A stretch of DNA of 50,020 nt from Actinomyces sp. (GCF_029851875.1 NZ_JARKVC010000002.1:1-50020), one strand, 5' to 3'. Shown: positions 8,218-17,200, numbered from the stretch's first letter. The notes: generated by a model not told the origin, from the letters alone. Numbers and translations: made by a program.

Positions 8218-9812
8218 TTCGCGCCGTCCTTTTCTGCTGAATCGCTGTCTTCGAGGGTCATGAGCCTCATGAGGCTCTCCTGGTCAGCCTCCGCGCGGGG
8301 AAGCTGGCCGGTGATGCGGCCGTGACTCATCGTGTAGATGCGGTCACAGATGCCGAGGAGCTCGGGCAGCTCGGAGGAGATGACGAGGACCGCCTTGCCG
8401 GCGTCGGCGAGCTCGTTGATGATCTGGTAGATCTCGTACTTCGCCCCGACGTCAATGCCACGGGTGGGCTCGTCGAGAATAAGGACGTCGGGATCGGTGA
8501 AGATCCACTTCGCGAGGGCTACCTTCTGCTGGTTGCCTCCCGACAGGGAGCCCACCGGAGTCGACAGCGACGTCGTCTTGGTGCGCAGCTCGCGCCGATA
8601 GCGCTCGGCGACCTCACTCTCAGCGTCGTCGTCCACCACACCTCGGCGTGAGATCTTGCGCAGGGCGGCAGCGGTCGTGTTCGTCTTGACGTCCTGAATG
8701 AGGTTGAGGCCGAGGGACTTGCGGTCCTCGGAGACGTAGGCGATGCCCTGGCCCATCGCCTTGGCGACGGTCGAGGTCGATACCTCGGCACCTTCCTTGA
8801 GCACGGTGCCGGTGATGCCGGTCCCGTAGGACCTGCCGAACAGGCTCATCGCGAACTCGGTGCGCCCGGCGCCCATAAGACCAGCCAGGCCGACGATCTC
8901 GCCCCGTCGGAGGGTCATGCAAGCCCCATCGACGACCTTGCGCTTAGTGTCGATGGGGTGGTGGACGGTCCAGTCGCGGATCTCGAGGACGTCGTCGCCG
9001 ACGTGGGACTCGTGGTCCGGGTACCGGTTGTCCAGCGAACGGCCCACCATGAGACGGATGATCTCCTCCTCGCTCATGCTCCCCTCACCGTGGAGGGGCG
9101 AGGTCTGGATGGTCCGTCCGTCGCGGATGATGGTCGTGCGGTCGGCGGTGTGCGAGATCTCGTTGAGCTTGTGCGAGATCATCACCATCGAGATGCCACG
9201 CTCGCGCAGGCCCCACATGAGGTCGAGCAGGTGCGCGGAGTCCTCGTCATTCAGAGCCGCAGTCGGCTCATCAAGGATGAGGAGCCGGACGTCCTTGGAC
9301 AGCGCCTTCGCGATCTCCACGAGCTGCTGGCTGCCCACGCCGAGGTCGGCCACACGGGTCTGGGGCCGGACGTCGAGTCCGACCTCCATGAGCAGGCGCG
9401 CGGCCTCATCGTTCGTGGTGTCCCAGTCGATGACGCCGTGCCGCTGCTTCTCGTTGCCGAGGAAGATGTTCTCGGCAACGGAGAGGTAGGGGCTCAGGGC
9501 GAGCTCCTGGTGGATGATGACGATACCGACGGCCTCGGAGTCGCGGATCGAGCGGAACTCACGGACCTCGCCGTCGTAGACGATGTCACCGTCGTAGGTG
9601 CCCCGGGGCCAGACGCCCGAGAGCACGTTCATGAGGGTCGACTTCCCGGCACCGTTCTCACCGCAGATCGCGTGGATCTCGCCGCGACGGACCTGGAGGT
9701 TGACGTCATCGAGCGCCTTGAAGGAGCCGAACTCCTTGGTAATGTGCCGCATCTCAAGGATGAGGTCCTGGGAGGAGCCGTGGGCCTCAGGATCGGTGAG
9801 CGGTTCAGACAC
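8214..9812 (-). CDS. mmsA: monosaccharide ABC transporter ATP-binding protein (MmsA/XylG type)
   Basis: 532-residue protein made of two fused ABC domains, as in RbsA/XylG/MmsA. Domain 1 has the Walker A GENGAGKST (51-59), a VGSQQLVEIAKAL signature and ILDEPTAAL Walker B. Domain 2 has the degenerate Walker A GLMGAGRTE usual for the family and an intact LSGGNQQKV signature. It powers uptake through MmsB. Its stop overlaps the mmsB start; the chvE stop is 42 nt upstream of its start. The sequence around GTYDGDIVYDG favours the multiple-monosaccharide (MmsA/GguA) branch. Confidence 0.9.
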   Translation of the reverse strand: MSEPLTDPEAHGSSQDLILEMRHITKEFGSFKALDDVNLQVRRGEIHAICGENGAGKSTLMNVLSGVWPRGTYDGDIVYDGEVREFRSIRDSEAVGIVIIHQELALSPYLSVAENIFLGNEKQRHGVIDWDTTNDEAARLLMEVGLDVRPQTRVADLGVGSQQLVEIAKALSKDVRLLILDEPTAALNDEDSAHLLDLMWGLRERGISMVMISHKLNEISHTADRTTIIRDGRTIQTSPLHGEGSMSEEEIIRLMVGRSLDNRYPDHESHVGDDVLEIRDWTVHHPIDTKRKVVDGACMTLRRGEIVGLAGLMGAGRTEFAMSLFGRSYGTGITGTVLKEGAEVSTSTVAKAMGQGIAYVSEDRKSLGLNLIQDVKTNTTAAALRKISRRGVVDDDAESEVAERYRRELRTKTTSLSTPVGSLSGGNQQKVALAKWIFTDPDVLILDEPTRGIDVGAKYEIYQIINELADAGKAVLVISSELPELLGICDRIYTMSHGRITGQLPRAEADQESLMRLMTLEDSDSAEKDGAK

Positions 9813-9854
9813 GACTCTGCTCCTTCCTCGTCTGCGGGCGGTCGTGCCGGGCCG

Positions 9855-10970
9855 TCACAGCCCGACCTCCGTCGCCGTGTAGTAGCCAGAGTCAACGACG
9901 ACATCCTTGACATTGGTCTTGTCGACCGCGACCGCGTCGATGAGGTACGACGGGATGACCGTGACCCCGTTGTCATACGACTCCGTGTCGTTCACCTCGA
10001 CGTCCCCGCCCTTGACGATCTCGTCAACCATCACCGCGGCGCGCTCGCCGAGCTTGCGAGTGTCCTTGAAGACCGTCATCGTCTGGAGTCCCTTGACGAT
10101 GTTCTGGACGCTGGCCTGGTCAGCGTCCTGTCCCGTCAGGACGGGCCAGTCGTTGCCGGTGTAGCCGGCCGACGTCAGCGCCTGGGTGACGCCGAGCGCA
10201 ATCGCGTCATTGGGGCTGAGGACCGCGTTGACTCGGGTCGTCGTGTTGTAGAAGGAGTTGAGACGGTTCTCCATCTCGGACTGAGCCGTCGTATTGGACC
10301 AGGCCTGGATGCCGATGGACTGCCAGTCGTCTGCGGATGCAGGCATCTTGCCTGACGGGCACGCGAGCTTGCCGGCATCGACGTACCGCTTGAGGACGTC
10401 CCAGGCTCCCTGAAAGAACAGGGAGGCGTTGTTGTCGTCCGGGCTTCCGGCGAAGGGCTCGAAGTTGAACGGGCCGTCTTGGTGCTCAAGGTCGAGGGTG
10501 TCAGCGATGTACTGCCCCTGCATCTGGCCGATCTTGTAGTTGTCGAAGGTGACGTAGTAGCTGACGGCGTCGGTGTCCCGGATGAGCCGGTCATAAGCGA
10601 GGACCTCGATCCCCTGCCGCTTCGCCGCCTCGACGGAGGGCCCGAGGGCCGATCCGTCGATGGAGCCGATGATGATGACGGCCGGCGACTTGTTGATCAT
10701 GGTCTGGATCTGGGCGTTCTGCTGCTCCACCTTGTTGTCGGCGTACTGCAGCTCGACCGTGTAGCCCATCTTCTCGAGGGCGCTCTTGAGATTGGCGCCG
10801 TCCCGGCTCCAGCGCTCGAGGTTCTTGGTCGGCATCGAGATACCGATCAGCGCCCCTGAGCCGGAGGAGCCGTAGTAGTCAGCGGTCCTCTCCCGTGTGC
10901 ACGCCGTCGCGAGCGATCCGAATCCGATGACGCCTGCTGCGATCAGGCTGCGCCTGCTCAGGCTTTCCAT
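9855..10970 (-). CDS. chvE: sugar-binding lipoprotein (ChvE/XylF type)
   Basis: 371-residue periplasmic-binding-protein-like lipoprotein: RR at 6-7, a hydrophobic stretch, then LATAC with lipidated Cys24. The mature part follows the ChvE/XylF pattern (IGISMPTKNLERW, then QNAQIQTMIN, and the C-terminal VIPSYLIDAVAV). It should bind a monosaccharide, most likely xylose given xylB directly upstream on the same strand, and deliver it to MmsAB. AAGGAGG lies five bases before the ATG. A perfect 8-bp hairpin (10990-11008) sits about 20 nt before the start, and a probable terminator for xylB is further upstream, so the transporter may have its own promoter in the 232-nt gap. Confidence 0.88.
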   Translation of the reverse strand: MESLSRRSLIAAGVIGFGSLATACTRERTADYYGSSGSGALIGISMPTKNLERWSRDGANLKSALEKMGYTVELQYADNKVEQQNAQIQTMINKSPAVIIIGSIDGSALGPSVEAAKRQGIEVLAYDRLIRDTDAVSYYVTFDNYKIGQMQGQYIADTLDLEHQDGPFNFEPFAGSPDDNNASLFFQGAWDVLKRYVDAGKLACPSGKMPASADDWQSIGIQAWSNTTAQSEMENRLNSFYNTTTRVNAVLSPNDAIALGVTQALTSAGYTGNDWPVLTGQDADQASVQNIVKGLQTMTVFKDTRKLGERAAVMVDEIVKGGDVEVNDTESYDNGVTVIPSYLIDAVAVDKTNVKDVVVDSGYYTATEVGL

Positions 10971-10989
10971 GTGGCCTCCTTGCCTCTGG

Positions 10990-11008
10990 GAGCGGGCCCT
11001 GCCCGCTC
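10990..11008 (-). other. leader hairpin before chvE
   Basis: GAGCGGGC (10990-10997) and GCCCGCTC (11001-11008) form a perfect 8-bp stem with a 3-nt loop, immediately upstream of the chvE ribosome-binding site. It could limit initiation or protect the transporter mRNA end; no T-run follows. Confidence 0.45.
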
Positions 11009-11130
11009 TCCGTTCCTGGAAGATTTCTATGGTCGTGCTGGTCTCATGGAGCTCCTGGTGCCATGACCCGGGAGCGTGGCGCAGGTACTGCCGGAGCCGT
11101 TCCCGGTAGCCGTTGACCTCACGAGTGACA

Positions 11131-11166
11131 GGAGCGTGCGCGCCGACGACCGTGTCGGCGTGCTCC
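11131..11166 (-). terminator. probable terminator after xylB
   Basis: CGCCGAC (11141-11147) and GTCGGCG (11154-11160) form a stem with a 6-nt loop, extended through a bulge by GGAGCG and TGCTCC. It lies about 40 nt beyond the xylB stop on the minus strand. Confidence 0.45.
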
Positions 11167-11202
11167 TCCCGCTACAAGCGATCGAGGGTTCTGGGCCCGG
11201 CT

Positions 11203-12663
11203 TCAGCCGAGCCCCGCGGCCACGACCCCGGCCGCCCTGTCGTAGGCGGAGCGCACCTCAGGCTGTGCAGGAGCGGTCAGGTGCTCGGCGCCGGTGAGCT
11301 CCCAGGCCGGGGGCTCGGCACCGCCGTCGAGGATCCAGGCGGCCTGCTTGGCTGCGCCGATGGCCACGTACTCACCGGCCGGCGGCACGTCCACAGGCAC
11401 GCCCAGCACCGCTGGGCTCAGCTCCTTGGCGCTGCGCCACTTCACGCCACCGCCCACGATCGCGACCTCACTGATGTCCGCGCCCTGGGCTCGCACGGCG
11501 TCCAGGCAGGCGCCCATGAGGCACAGCAGGCCCTCCACGGCCGCACGTGCGTAGTTGGCGGGGGTGAGGCTGGCCAGAGTCATGCCGGTGAGTACGCCTG
11601 TGGCCTCGGGCAGGTTAGGGGTGCGCTCACCCTCCAGGTAGGGCACGTGGACAAGTCCGCCCGCGCCGGGCTGTGCGGACAGCGCGAGCTCGTCAAACTC
11701 GTCGTAGCTGACCCCCAGGACCTTCTTGGCCGCGTCGAGGACACGCGCGCCGTTGAGGGTGCAGGCCAGCGGCAGGAAGGCACCGGTAGCGTCGGCGAAG
11801 CCGGTCACCAGGCCGGAGGGGTCGTGGGTGGGGGTTGCTGAGACGGCCGCGACCACACCGGAGGTGCCCAGGGACACCGAGGTCTGGCCGGGCCGCAGCC
11901 CCAGGCCCAGTGCCGCGCCGGCGTTGTCACCGCAGCCAGGTCCCAGCGCCAGGTGGCTGAGGTCCCCGCCGAGCACGTTGCTGCCACCGTGGCCGGCGAC
12001 CTCGTTCGGGGCCACCACGCGCGGCAGGACGATGGAGGCAGCCTCCTCCTCGCTGCAGCGCAGCGCCAGGGCGAGCAGGTCTCGGCGGTACTCATTGGCC
12101 ACCGAGTCGAAGTAGCCCGTGCCTGAGGCGTCCGAGCGGTCCGTGGTCAGGGTCTCCAGGCTCGTGGCGCCCGACAGCCTCCAGGTCAGCCAGTCGTGGG
12201 GCAGGCAGACGGCGGCGATCCGCGCGACGTTCTCAGGCTCGTTGTCCGCCAGCCAGCGCAGCTTGGTGATGGTCAGCGAGGCGACGAGCACGCTGCCCAC
12301 GGCGTCGGCCCAGGCCCTGCGACCGGCCGTCTCGTCCCCCTCGCCCAGCTCAGCGATGAGGTCACCAGCGGCGGCGGCCGAGCGGGTGTCATTCCACAGC
12401 AGGGCAGGGCGGATGACCTGGCCGTCAGCATCGAGCAGGACCATGCCGTGCTGCTGGCCGCCCACGGACAGGGCGTCGACGTCGCTCAGTCCACCGACGG
12501 CGTCGACCACCTCGCCCAGGGCGCGCCACCACTCGTCGGGGTGGATCTCGGTGCCGTCGGGGTGAGAGGCCTTGGCCTCACGGACCAGGGCGCCGGTTGC
12601 GGCGTCGCAGATGACGATCTTGCAGGACTGCGTCGAGGAGTCGACGCCGGCGACGAGTGCCAT
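11203..12663 (-). CDS. xylB: xylulokinase
   Basis: FGGY-family kinase, 486 residues, phosphorylating D-xylulose to xylulose 5-phosphate with ATP. It begins [19 protein letters not shown], the phosphate-binding loop of the family, followed by [13 protein letters not shown], the substrate-region motif typical of xylulokinases rather than glycerol kinases, and has the C-terminal AIVGGGVKW block. The chosen ATG (12663) is preceded by GGAAGGA; an in-frame start 15 nt earlier would place that site inside the gene. It sits between xylA and the sugar importer, consistent with use of imported and enzymatically released xylose. Confidence 0.92.
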   Translation of the reverse strand: MALVAGVDSSTQSCKIVICDAATGALVREAKASHPDGTEIHPDEWWRALGEVVDAVGGLSDVDALSVGGQQHGMVLLDADGQVIRPALLWNDTRSAAAAGDLIAELGEGDETAGRRAWADAVGSVLVASLTITKLRWLADNEPENVARIAAVCLPHDWLTWRLSGATSLETLTTDRSDASGTGYFDSVANEYRRDLLALALRCSEEEAASIVLPRVVAPNEVAGHGGSNVLGGDLSHLALGPGCGDNAGAALGLGLRPGQTSVSLGTSGVVAAVSATPTHDPSGLVTGFADATGAFLPLACTLNGARVLDAAKKVLGVSYDEFDELALSAQPGAGGLVHVPYLEGERTPNLPEATGVLTGMTLASLTPANYARAAVEGLLCLMGACLDAVRAQGADISEVAIVGGGVKWRSAKELSPAVLGVPVDVPPAGEYVAIGAAKQAAWILDGGAEPPAWELTGAEHLTAPAQPEVRSAYDRAAGVVAAGLG

Positions 12664-12737
12664 GTGGGTTCCTTCCACGCTGAAGGCGACGATAGCGAGG
12701 CGGTATCGGGTGGTAGTGACGAAGTGGCTGCGGCGGA

Positions 12738-12747
12738 GGGGGGGGGG
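12738..12747. repeat. G10 homopolymer in the xylB upstream region
   Basis: Ten consecutive G lie in the 175-nt gap between the xylA stop and the xylB start, about 75 nt before the xylB start. Length changes by slippage could alter the leader or a promoter spacer. One of three exact 10-nt G/C tracts in the window. Confidence 0.6.
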
Positions 12748-12787
12748 ACGGCGAGCACCGCCGTCGTCCTCCCCCTCACCAGGTGAG

Positions 12788-12824
12788 GGCTGCCTGCGCG
12801 CCCCGGCTTGCCGCGCAGGCAGCC
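12788..12824 (-). terminator. terminator after xylA
   Basis: GGCTGCCTGCGCG (12788-12800) pairs perfectly with CGCGCAGGCAGCC (12812-12824), 13 bp, just past the xylA stop. A second small stem, CCGGTC/GACCGG (12823-12836), abuts it. The strength suggests xylA ends here and xylB is largely transcribed separately or by read-through. Confidence 0.65.
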
Positions 12825-12838
12825 GGTCAGGACCGGCC

Positions 12839-14020
12839 TCAGCCGATCAGGTGCATGACGGCCTTCTGGTAGAGGTTGACGAAGTGGTAGTCGCGCGCGG
12901 CGGCGGCCTCGGCGTCAAAGTCCTCGTAGGAGGAGCGGTCGGCGATGAAGTCCTCCAGGGACTCGCCCTCGGCCAGTGTCGGCTCGCCGAGCTCGTAGAC
13001 GCCTGAGAGCCTGAGAGCCTCCTGGACCTCGGGGTCGGCGCGGAAGGCCTGAGCCTTCTCCTTGAGCTGCAGCCACATCTCCATGTTGGCGGCCGCAGAC
13101 TCCCACACTCCCTCCATGCCGTCGGTGCGCGAGGGCTTGTAGTCAAAGTGGATCGGGCCGTCGTAGCGCGGTCCGCCGTTCGGGAAGCCGTTGACGATGA
13201 GGTCAACCGTGAAGAAGGCGGACAGCAGGTCGCCGTGGCCGAAGACCAGGTCCTGGTCGTACTTCAGGCCCTTCTGACCGTTGAGGTCGATGTGGAAGAG
13301 CTTGCCGTGGTTGAGAGCCTGGGCGATGCCGTGGGTGTAGTTGAGGTTCGCCATCTGCTCGTGGCCGACCTCGGGGTTGAGCCCCACGACGTCACCGTTG
13401 TCCAGCTGGCCGATGAGGGCCAGGGCGTGGCCGACGGTAGGCAGGAAGATGTCACCGCGGGGCTCGTTCGGCTTGGGCTCCAGGCCGATCTTGAGGTCGT
13501 AGCCCTTGTCCTTGATGTACTGGGCCACGGTGTCCAGGCCCTCCTTGTAGCGCTCGAAGGCTGCGTTGAGGTCCTTGGAGGAGTCGTACTCGGCGCCCTC
13601 GCGCCCGCCCCACATGACGAAGGTCTTGGCACCCAGCTCGGCGGCCAGGTCGACGTTGCGCAGGATCTTGCGCAGGCCGAAGCGGCGGATGGAGCGGTCG
13701 TTGTTGGTCAGCCCGCCGTCCTTGAAGATCGGGTGGGTGAAGGTGTTGGTGGTGATCATCTCGATGGTCAGGCCCGTGGCGTCCACGGTGTCCTTGAGCC
13801 TGCGGACGATCTCGTCACGCTCGGCGTCGGTGGCGTCGAAGGGGAAGACGTCGTTGTCGTGGAAGGTGATGCCCCAGGCACCCAGCTCGGCGAGCTTCTC
13901 GGTGTACTCCCAGGGGCGCAGGGCGGCTCGGGTCCTGTCGCCGAAGGGGTCGGCGGCGAGCCAGCCGACGGTCCACAGACCGAATGAGAACTTGTCTTCC
14001 TTGGTGGGCTTGCGAACCAT
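12839..14020 (-). CDS. xylA: xylose isomerase
   Basis: 393-residue class I (actinobacterial length) xylose isomerase, converting D-xylose to D-xylulose with two divalent metals. The catalytic pair His54/Asp57 lies in FHDND, Trp137 in FVMWGGREG, and metal/substrate residues Glu181 and Lys183 in [12 protein letters not shown]; further metal ligands are visible in NPEVGHEQM and HIDLNGQ. The ATG follows GAGGAGGAGACC. A consensus promoter (14058-14086) lies about 40 nt upstream, in the divergent gap with the ROK regulator. A strong terminator follows the gene. Confidence 0.97.
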   Translation of the reverse strand: MVRKPTKEDKFSFGLWTVGWLAADPFGDRTRAALRPWEYTEKLAELGAWGITFHDNDVFPFDATDAERDEIVRRLKDTVDATGLTIEMITTNTFTHPIFKDGGLTNNDRSIRRFGLRKILRNVDLAAELGAKTFVMWGGREGAEYDSSKDLNAAFERYKEGLDTVAQYIKDKGYDLKIGLEPKPNEPRGDIFLPTVGHALALIGQLDNGDVVGLNPEVGHEQMANLNYTHGIAQALNHGKLFHIDLNGQKGLKYDQDLVFGHGDLLSAFFTVDLIVNGFPNGGPRYDGPIHFDYKPSRTDGMEGVWESAAANMEMWLQLKEKAQAFRADPEVQEALRLSGVYELGEPTLAEGESLEDFIADRSSYEDFDAEAAAARDYHFVNLYQKAVMHLIG

Positions 14021-14057
14021 GGTCTCCTCCTCGAGCCTCTATTTGTTCGTTGATGCA

Positions 14058-14086
14058 ACTATGGCATGTGGGTGAGGTATGGTCAA
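14058..14086 (-). promoter_or_regulatory. xylA promoter, overlapping the start of the ROK gene
   Basis: On the minus strand, TTGACC (complement of 14081-14086) and CATAGT (complement of 14058-14063) are separated by exactly 17 nt, a near-consensus sigma-70-type promoter with a predicted start about 30 nt before xylA. The adjacent AT-rich stretch containing TTTGTTCGTTGATGCAACTA (14042-14061) covers the -10 and start point and is the likely XylR operator (inferred). Confidence 0.6.
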
Positions 14087-15358
14087 GGCGTGGTTCGAAG
14101 CACATCCCAGACGACGGCGGCTGCCGTGGCTCACGCCGGGCACGCTCCCTCCCCCGCCGCCCGAGGCTCTCGCGCCGCCGCCTCAGCACGTCAGTCGACA
14201 CTGCGCACCGCCAACCTGGCACTGGTGGCACGGCAGGTCCTGTCCTCGCCCACCCCGATCTCGCGGGCGGACGTCGCCGCCGTGACCGGGATGACCAGGT
14301 CCACCGCCTCCCGCCTGACCGACGAGCTCGTGGGTGCCGGGATCCTCACCGAGCTCGATCCCGCCCCCTCCTCCGGCCCAGGCCGCCCTGCCGTGCCTCT
14401 CGCCCCGCCGCACGCGACCTTCGTGGCGCTGGGGCTGGAGGTCAATGTCGCCCACATGGCCGTGCGTGCCATCGACCTGTCCGGCGAGCTGCTGACCGAA
14501 CGCGTGGTCCTGGACGACTTCTCTGGCTCCGACCCCGCCGTCGTGCTTCGACGCCTGGCCACCCTGGTCGCCGACGTCCTGACGCTTCCGCTGATTCGCG
14601 GCGCACGGCTGGTCGGCGCCGGTATCGCCCTGCCGGGCCTGGTGTCCGACGGCGTGCTGCTGCGCGCCCCGAACCTCGGTTGGTCCGGGGTCCGCCCGGC
14701 CGAGCACCTGGCCAGCGTCCTGGAGGGCAACAGGCTGAGCCTGGAGGTCGGCAACGAGGCGAGCCTGGGAGCCTTGACCGTGGGCCGCTCCCGTCCCGTC
14801 CTGGCGCCCCAGTGGCCCTCCTTCATCTACCTGTCCGGAGAGAACGGCATCGGCGCAGGCATCGTGCACGACGGGCAGGCCGTAGCCGGCACCAACGGCT
14901 TCGCCGGCGAGATCGGCCACGTCCAGATCGACCCCAACGGCCCGCTGTGCTCATGCGGCAACACAGGCTGCCTGGAGCGCTACGCCGGGCGCCGCGCCAT
15001 CCTGGCCACGGCAGGCCTGGCTGAGGACGCCCGACCCGAGGAGCTCGTCGCAGCCTGGCAGGACGGGAACGACGGCGCCCGCCAGGCGGTCTCGTCAGCC
15101 GCCCACGCGCTGGGGGTGGGACTCGGGGCCGCCGTCAACCTGCTTGACATCCCCGTCGTCGTGCTCGGAGGACACCTCGCGCCACTAGCCGAGGTACTGC
15201 GTCCCGAGATCGAGGCCGAGCTGGGCAGGCGGGTCCTGGCCTCACGGTGGACCGGGCTGGAGATCCTCCAGGCAGGCAGCGACCAGATGCCTGGTGCCAC
15301 CGGTGCGGCCTGGTCCTTGCTGGAGAAAGTGGTCGTGGACCCGAGCGCCTGGATGTAG
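14066..15358 (+). CDS. xylR: ROK-family transcriptional regulator (XylR-like)
   Basis: 430-residue repressor of the ROK family. After a variable basic/Ala-rich N-terminus comes a winged helix-turn-helix (about residues 45-105: PISRADVAAVTGMTRSTASR), then a sugar-kinase-fold domain with the zinc motif GHVQIDPNGPLCSCGNTGCLE. Divergent from xylA with only 45 nt between, it almost certainly represses xylose genes and is relieved by xylose; that function is inferred from position and family. The start is uncertain: ATG 14066 lacks a ribosome-binding site and lies on the xylA promoter; GTG 14090, about 6 nt after TATGGT, could be a leaderless start. Confidence 0.85.
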   Translation: MWVRYGQGVVRSTSQTTAAAVAHAGHAPSPAARGSRAAASARQSTLRTANLALVARQVLSSPTPISRADVAAVTGMTRSTASRLTDELVGAGILTELDPAPSSGPGRPAVPLAPPHATFVALGLEVNVAHMAVRAIDLSGELLTERVVLDDFSGSDPAVVLRRLATLVADVLTLPLIRGARLVGAGIALPGLVSDGVLLRAPNLGWSGVRPAEHLASVLEGNRLSLEVGNEASLGALTVGRSRPVLAPQWPSFIYLSGENGIGAGIVHDGQAVAGTNGFAGEIGHVQIDPNGPLCSCGNTGCLERYAGRRAILATAGLAEDARPEELVAAWQDGNDGARQAVSSAAHALGVGLGAAVNLLDIPVVVLGGHLAPLAEVLRPEIEAELGRRVLASRWTGLEILQAGSDQMPGATGAAWSLLEKVVVDPSAWM

Positions 15359-15370
15359 GAAACCCTCCGC

Positions 15371-15492
15371 CGACCATCGCGGACTACCTGTGCCTCGGTC
15401 GACCGCGTAAGCCCCCACCGACCATCGTATTCGCGCGATAACCGTGGTCGGTCGCGGCACAGGCGGTCGGTCGCGGCATAGGTGGTCGGCCC
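15371..15492. repeat. 19-nt-period repeat array with two opposed halves (xylR 3' side)
   Basis: On the plus strand GGTCGGTCGCGGCAyAGGy starts at 15446 and 15465, with a partial unit at 15484: exact 19-nt steps. On the minus strand the same unit theme (GGTCGACCGAGGCACAGGT; complement of 15386-15404) lies 19 nt from a second GGTCGGT start (complement ending 15423), with a further copy after 29 nt. The two halves point toward each other around TCGCGCGA. The unit length excludes coding. Confidence 0.65.
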
Positions 15493-15497
15493 ACCCC

Positions 15498-15570
15498 GTC
15501 GCTTTCGCTCCTGAACAGTCGATTTCGATGCGGCCCGCCGTGCGAGCGAGTGTTCAGGAGCGAAAGCGAC
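15498..15570. repeat. perfect 20-bp inverted repeat, GTCGCTTTCGC family, copy 1
   Basis: GTCGCTTTCGCTCCTGAACA (15498-15517) is matched base for base by its complement at 15551-15570, with a 33-nt loop. It follows the xylR 3' array. A second element with the same arm start is at 23749-23821. It may act as a terminator or be a small dispersed palindromic element. Confidence 0.75.
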
Positions 15571-16060
15571 GCCGCCACCAACCTTCCTCCCGGAACCCGC
15601 TCCCTTTCTAGCGCCGCGTCGAACGCTCTGCCGTCGGGGTAAGTAAGCCACTCCGTGGCCGCAGCCATCACCAGACACGCGACTTCATCCTGAGTATCAC
15701 GTTCCTCGCCCTGAGCCCCGCCACCCCACGCCCTATCCCCTGAACGACCTGCCGACGCTCCTGCGCGCCATCACGCGTCAAGCTGTTGACCTACCAGGTC
15801 GAGGGCGTCCACAGCATCCAGCAGGACCATCTGCCAGGTACAGCGACGACGTTGCCCTCACCCTGCCCCTAGTCACGCGTATGGCGGCAGTCCCGGCCAC
15901 CAAACAGATGCGTCCGCTCTCCCCCAAGGCTGAGCGGTCAGCATCCTGACCATACGACCGTCTCTCGACAGACGTCGTCACCGTCGCCCCTGGCGAGGTG
16001 GGGCCCAGAACCAGCGGGAGAGCGCGAACACAGCGCCCACCAGTCGCAACGTAGGACGGG
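15571..16060. other. about 490 nt without a supported gene
   Basis: No frame shows a convincing start, ribosome-binding site and family. Short minus-strand stretches look protein-like (for example MAAATEWLTYPDGRAFDAAL around 15610-15670, and MVLLDAVDALDL ending near 15780) but run out quickly, suggesting remnants of decayed genes. Confidence 0.4.
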
Positions 16061-16831
16061 GTGATTCAAAACACCCTCGCGTACTACTATCAGGATATGA
16101 GAGTGGTGCTGACAAATGTTGACGACGACGACCTTGAATGGCTTACAAACAGGATTTTCAACTCATTCGGCGAAGAACACAGCGTCGTATTTGGAACCAT
16201 CAATGACAGGCTCCTTCAGGCGAACACCGATCAGCCAGCAAAGAAGACTCTCGGAGCCTGCCGATTCTTCATGACGCGAAAGCTATCAGATGAACCGCAT
16301 CAGCTCCTGCTTATCGGCATGAACCCTTCATACGCTCGAGACTTTATTGGAACAGGACGGGGCCCGCGGCCCGCATCAGACCCTACAGCACGAGCCGTCT
16401 ACAACTGGAACAAAGACGGTGTCTATGACCGCCTACCCACCTTAGGTCGCATCACCCTGATCAACCTCGCCCCAGCAATCAACCCCCAGTCCCAGAGGAT
16501 CAAGGAAACTCTTGAAACCCTGGATTGTGATGACTACTTTAAAAAAGTGCTCACGACCACCCTCCAGACATCGATAGCAGAGTTCCCTGGAACAACGCAC
16601 ATCATTAGAACATGGGGCGAGGAATCTAGAAAGCCGAACAGATGGAAACCACGGCTCCATCGATACATTTCTGAGCAACACGATGGGGATATCGGTCTCG
16701 CCACACACCCGTCGGTGTGGGACTTCCGGCTCCCCGAGGGAATGGAGCAGCCATCCTATCCACCTCACGTAGGACGATTTCGCCGCAATGGATGGACGCC
16801 GAATGGCCTCACCCCCTATCAGGCCGGCTAG
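16061..16831 (+). CDS. DUF1643-like protein, probably horizontally acquired
   Basis: 256-residue protein of unknown function. The segment LLLIGMNPSYA (83-92), DPTAR (107-111) and GRITLINLAPAINP (129-142) resembles the DUF1643 pattern (LNPS, DPT, NL-A). No membrane segment or signal is present. Base composition is markedly lower in GC than the flanking xylose genes, and Asn, Lys and AT-ending codons are frequent, pointing to transfer. The GTG at 16061 has a weak AGGA before it; ATG 16097, about 8 nt after TACTAT, could be a leaderless alternative (244 residues). It stands alone between repeats and a GH42 remnant. Confidence 0.6.
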   Translation: MIQNTLAYYYQDMRVVLTNVDDDDLEWLTNRIFNSFGEEHSVVFGTINDRLLQANTDQPAKKTLGACRFFMTRKLSDEPHQLLLIGMNPSYARDFIGTGRGPRPASDPTARAVYNWNKDGVYDRLPTLGRITLINLAPAINPQSQRIKETLETLDCDDYFKKVLTTTLQTSIAEFPGTTHIIRTWGEESRKPNRWKPRLHRYISEQHDGDIGLATHPSVWDFRLPEGMEQPSYPPHVGRFRRNGWTPNGLTPYQAG

Positions 16832-17200
16832 TCCTGCGACCCATAACGAGCCCCCACCGTCGTCAGAAAGGTCGCCGGAGCGAGTCTCAGCCTGTCATGC
16901 ACCGACCGATAGGCAAACCTCACGCCGTAGGACTCGACCTCAACCTTGCCCTGCTCGCTGGCACCGCTGAGCAGATCCCTGTACGCCGTCGGCAGCCGAA
17001 GGACCTGCGGCTCGTCCTGGTAGTTGAGCACAAAGGAGCCACTGCCGCTCGCCCTTGCGACGTACCAAGAACTCGACTCCCTCGGGCGCCTCGATGAGCC
17101 CGGCCAGTGGTGAGACCAGACCGGTCTCGGCCAGCAGACGGCGCACCATCTCCTCACTGAAGCAAGCACCGAGGTAGTAGACCTGCTCCTTGCCCACCAC
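16828..17200 (-). pseudogene. remnant of a GH42 beta-galactosidase (C-terminal tail, frameshifted)
   Basis: Two minus-strand frames together give the end of a GH42-type enzyme: GKEQVYYLGACFSEEMVRRL through PEGVEFLVRRKGE in one frame, then GSFVLNYQDEPQVLRLPTAY through VEVESYGVRFAY in another, with the shift near 17030-17050. These match the trimer-contact/C-terminal beta domain of family 42 (VYYLGT..., LFLLNH.DE..., PYGV). The catalytic barrel is absent. The fragment ends against the GH31 terminator side, suggesting a deletion removed most of a galactosidase gene. Confidence 0.6.

Noticed and set aside
11203-12678. xylB start 15 nt upstream
   Set aside because: Its first codons (GAA GGA) are the ribosome-binding site for ATG 12663, and the family N-terminus begins at the later Met.
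15778-15981. 67-codon minus-strand frame as a small gene
   Set aside because: No ribosome-binding site, no family, and other frames in the same stretch look equally protein-like; probably decayed sequence.
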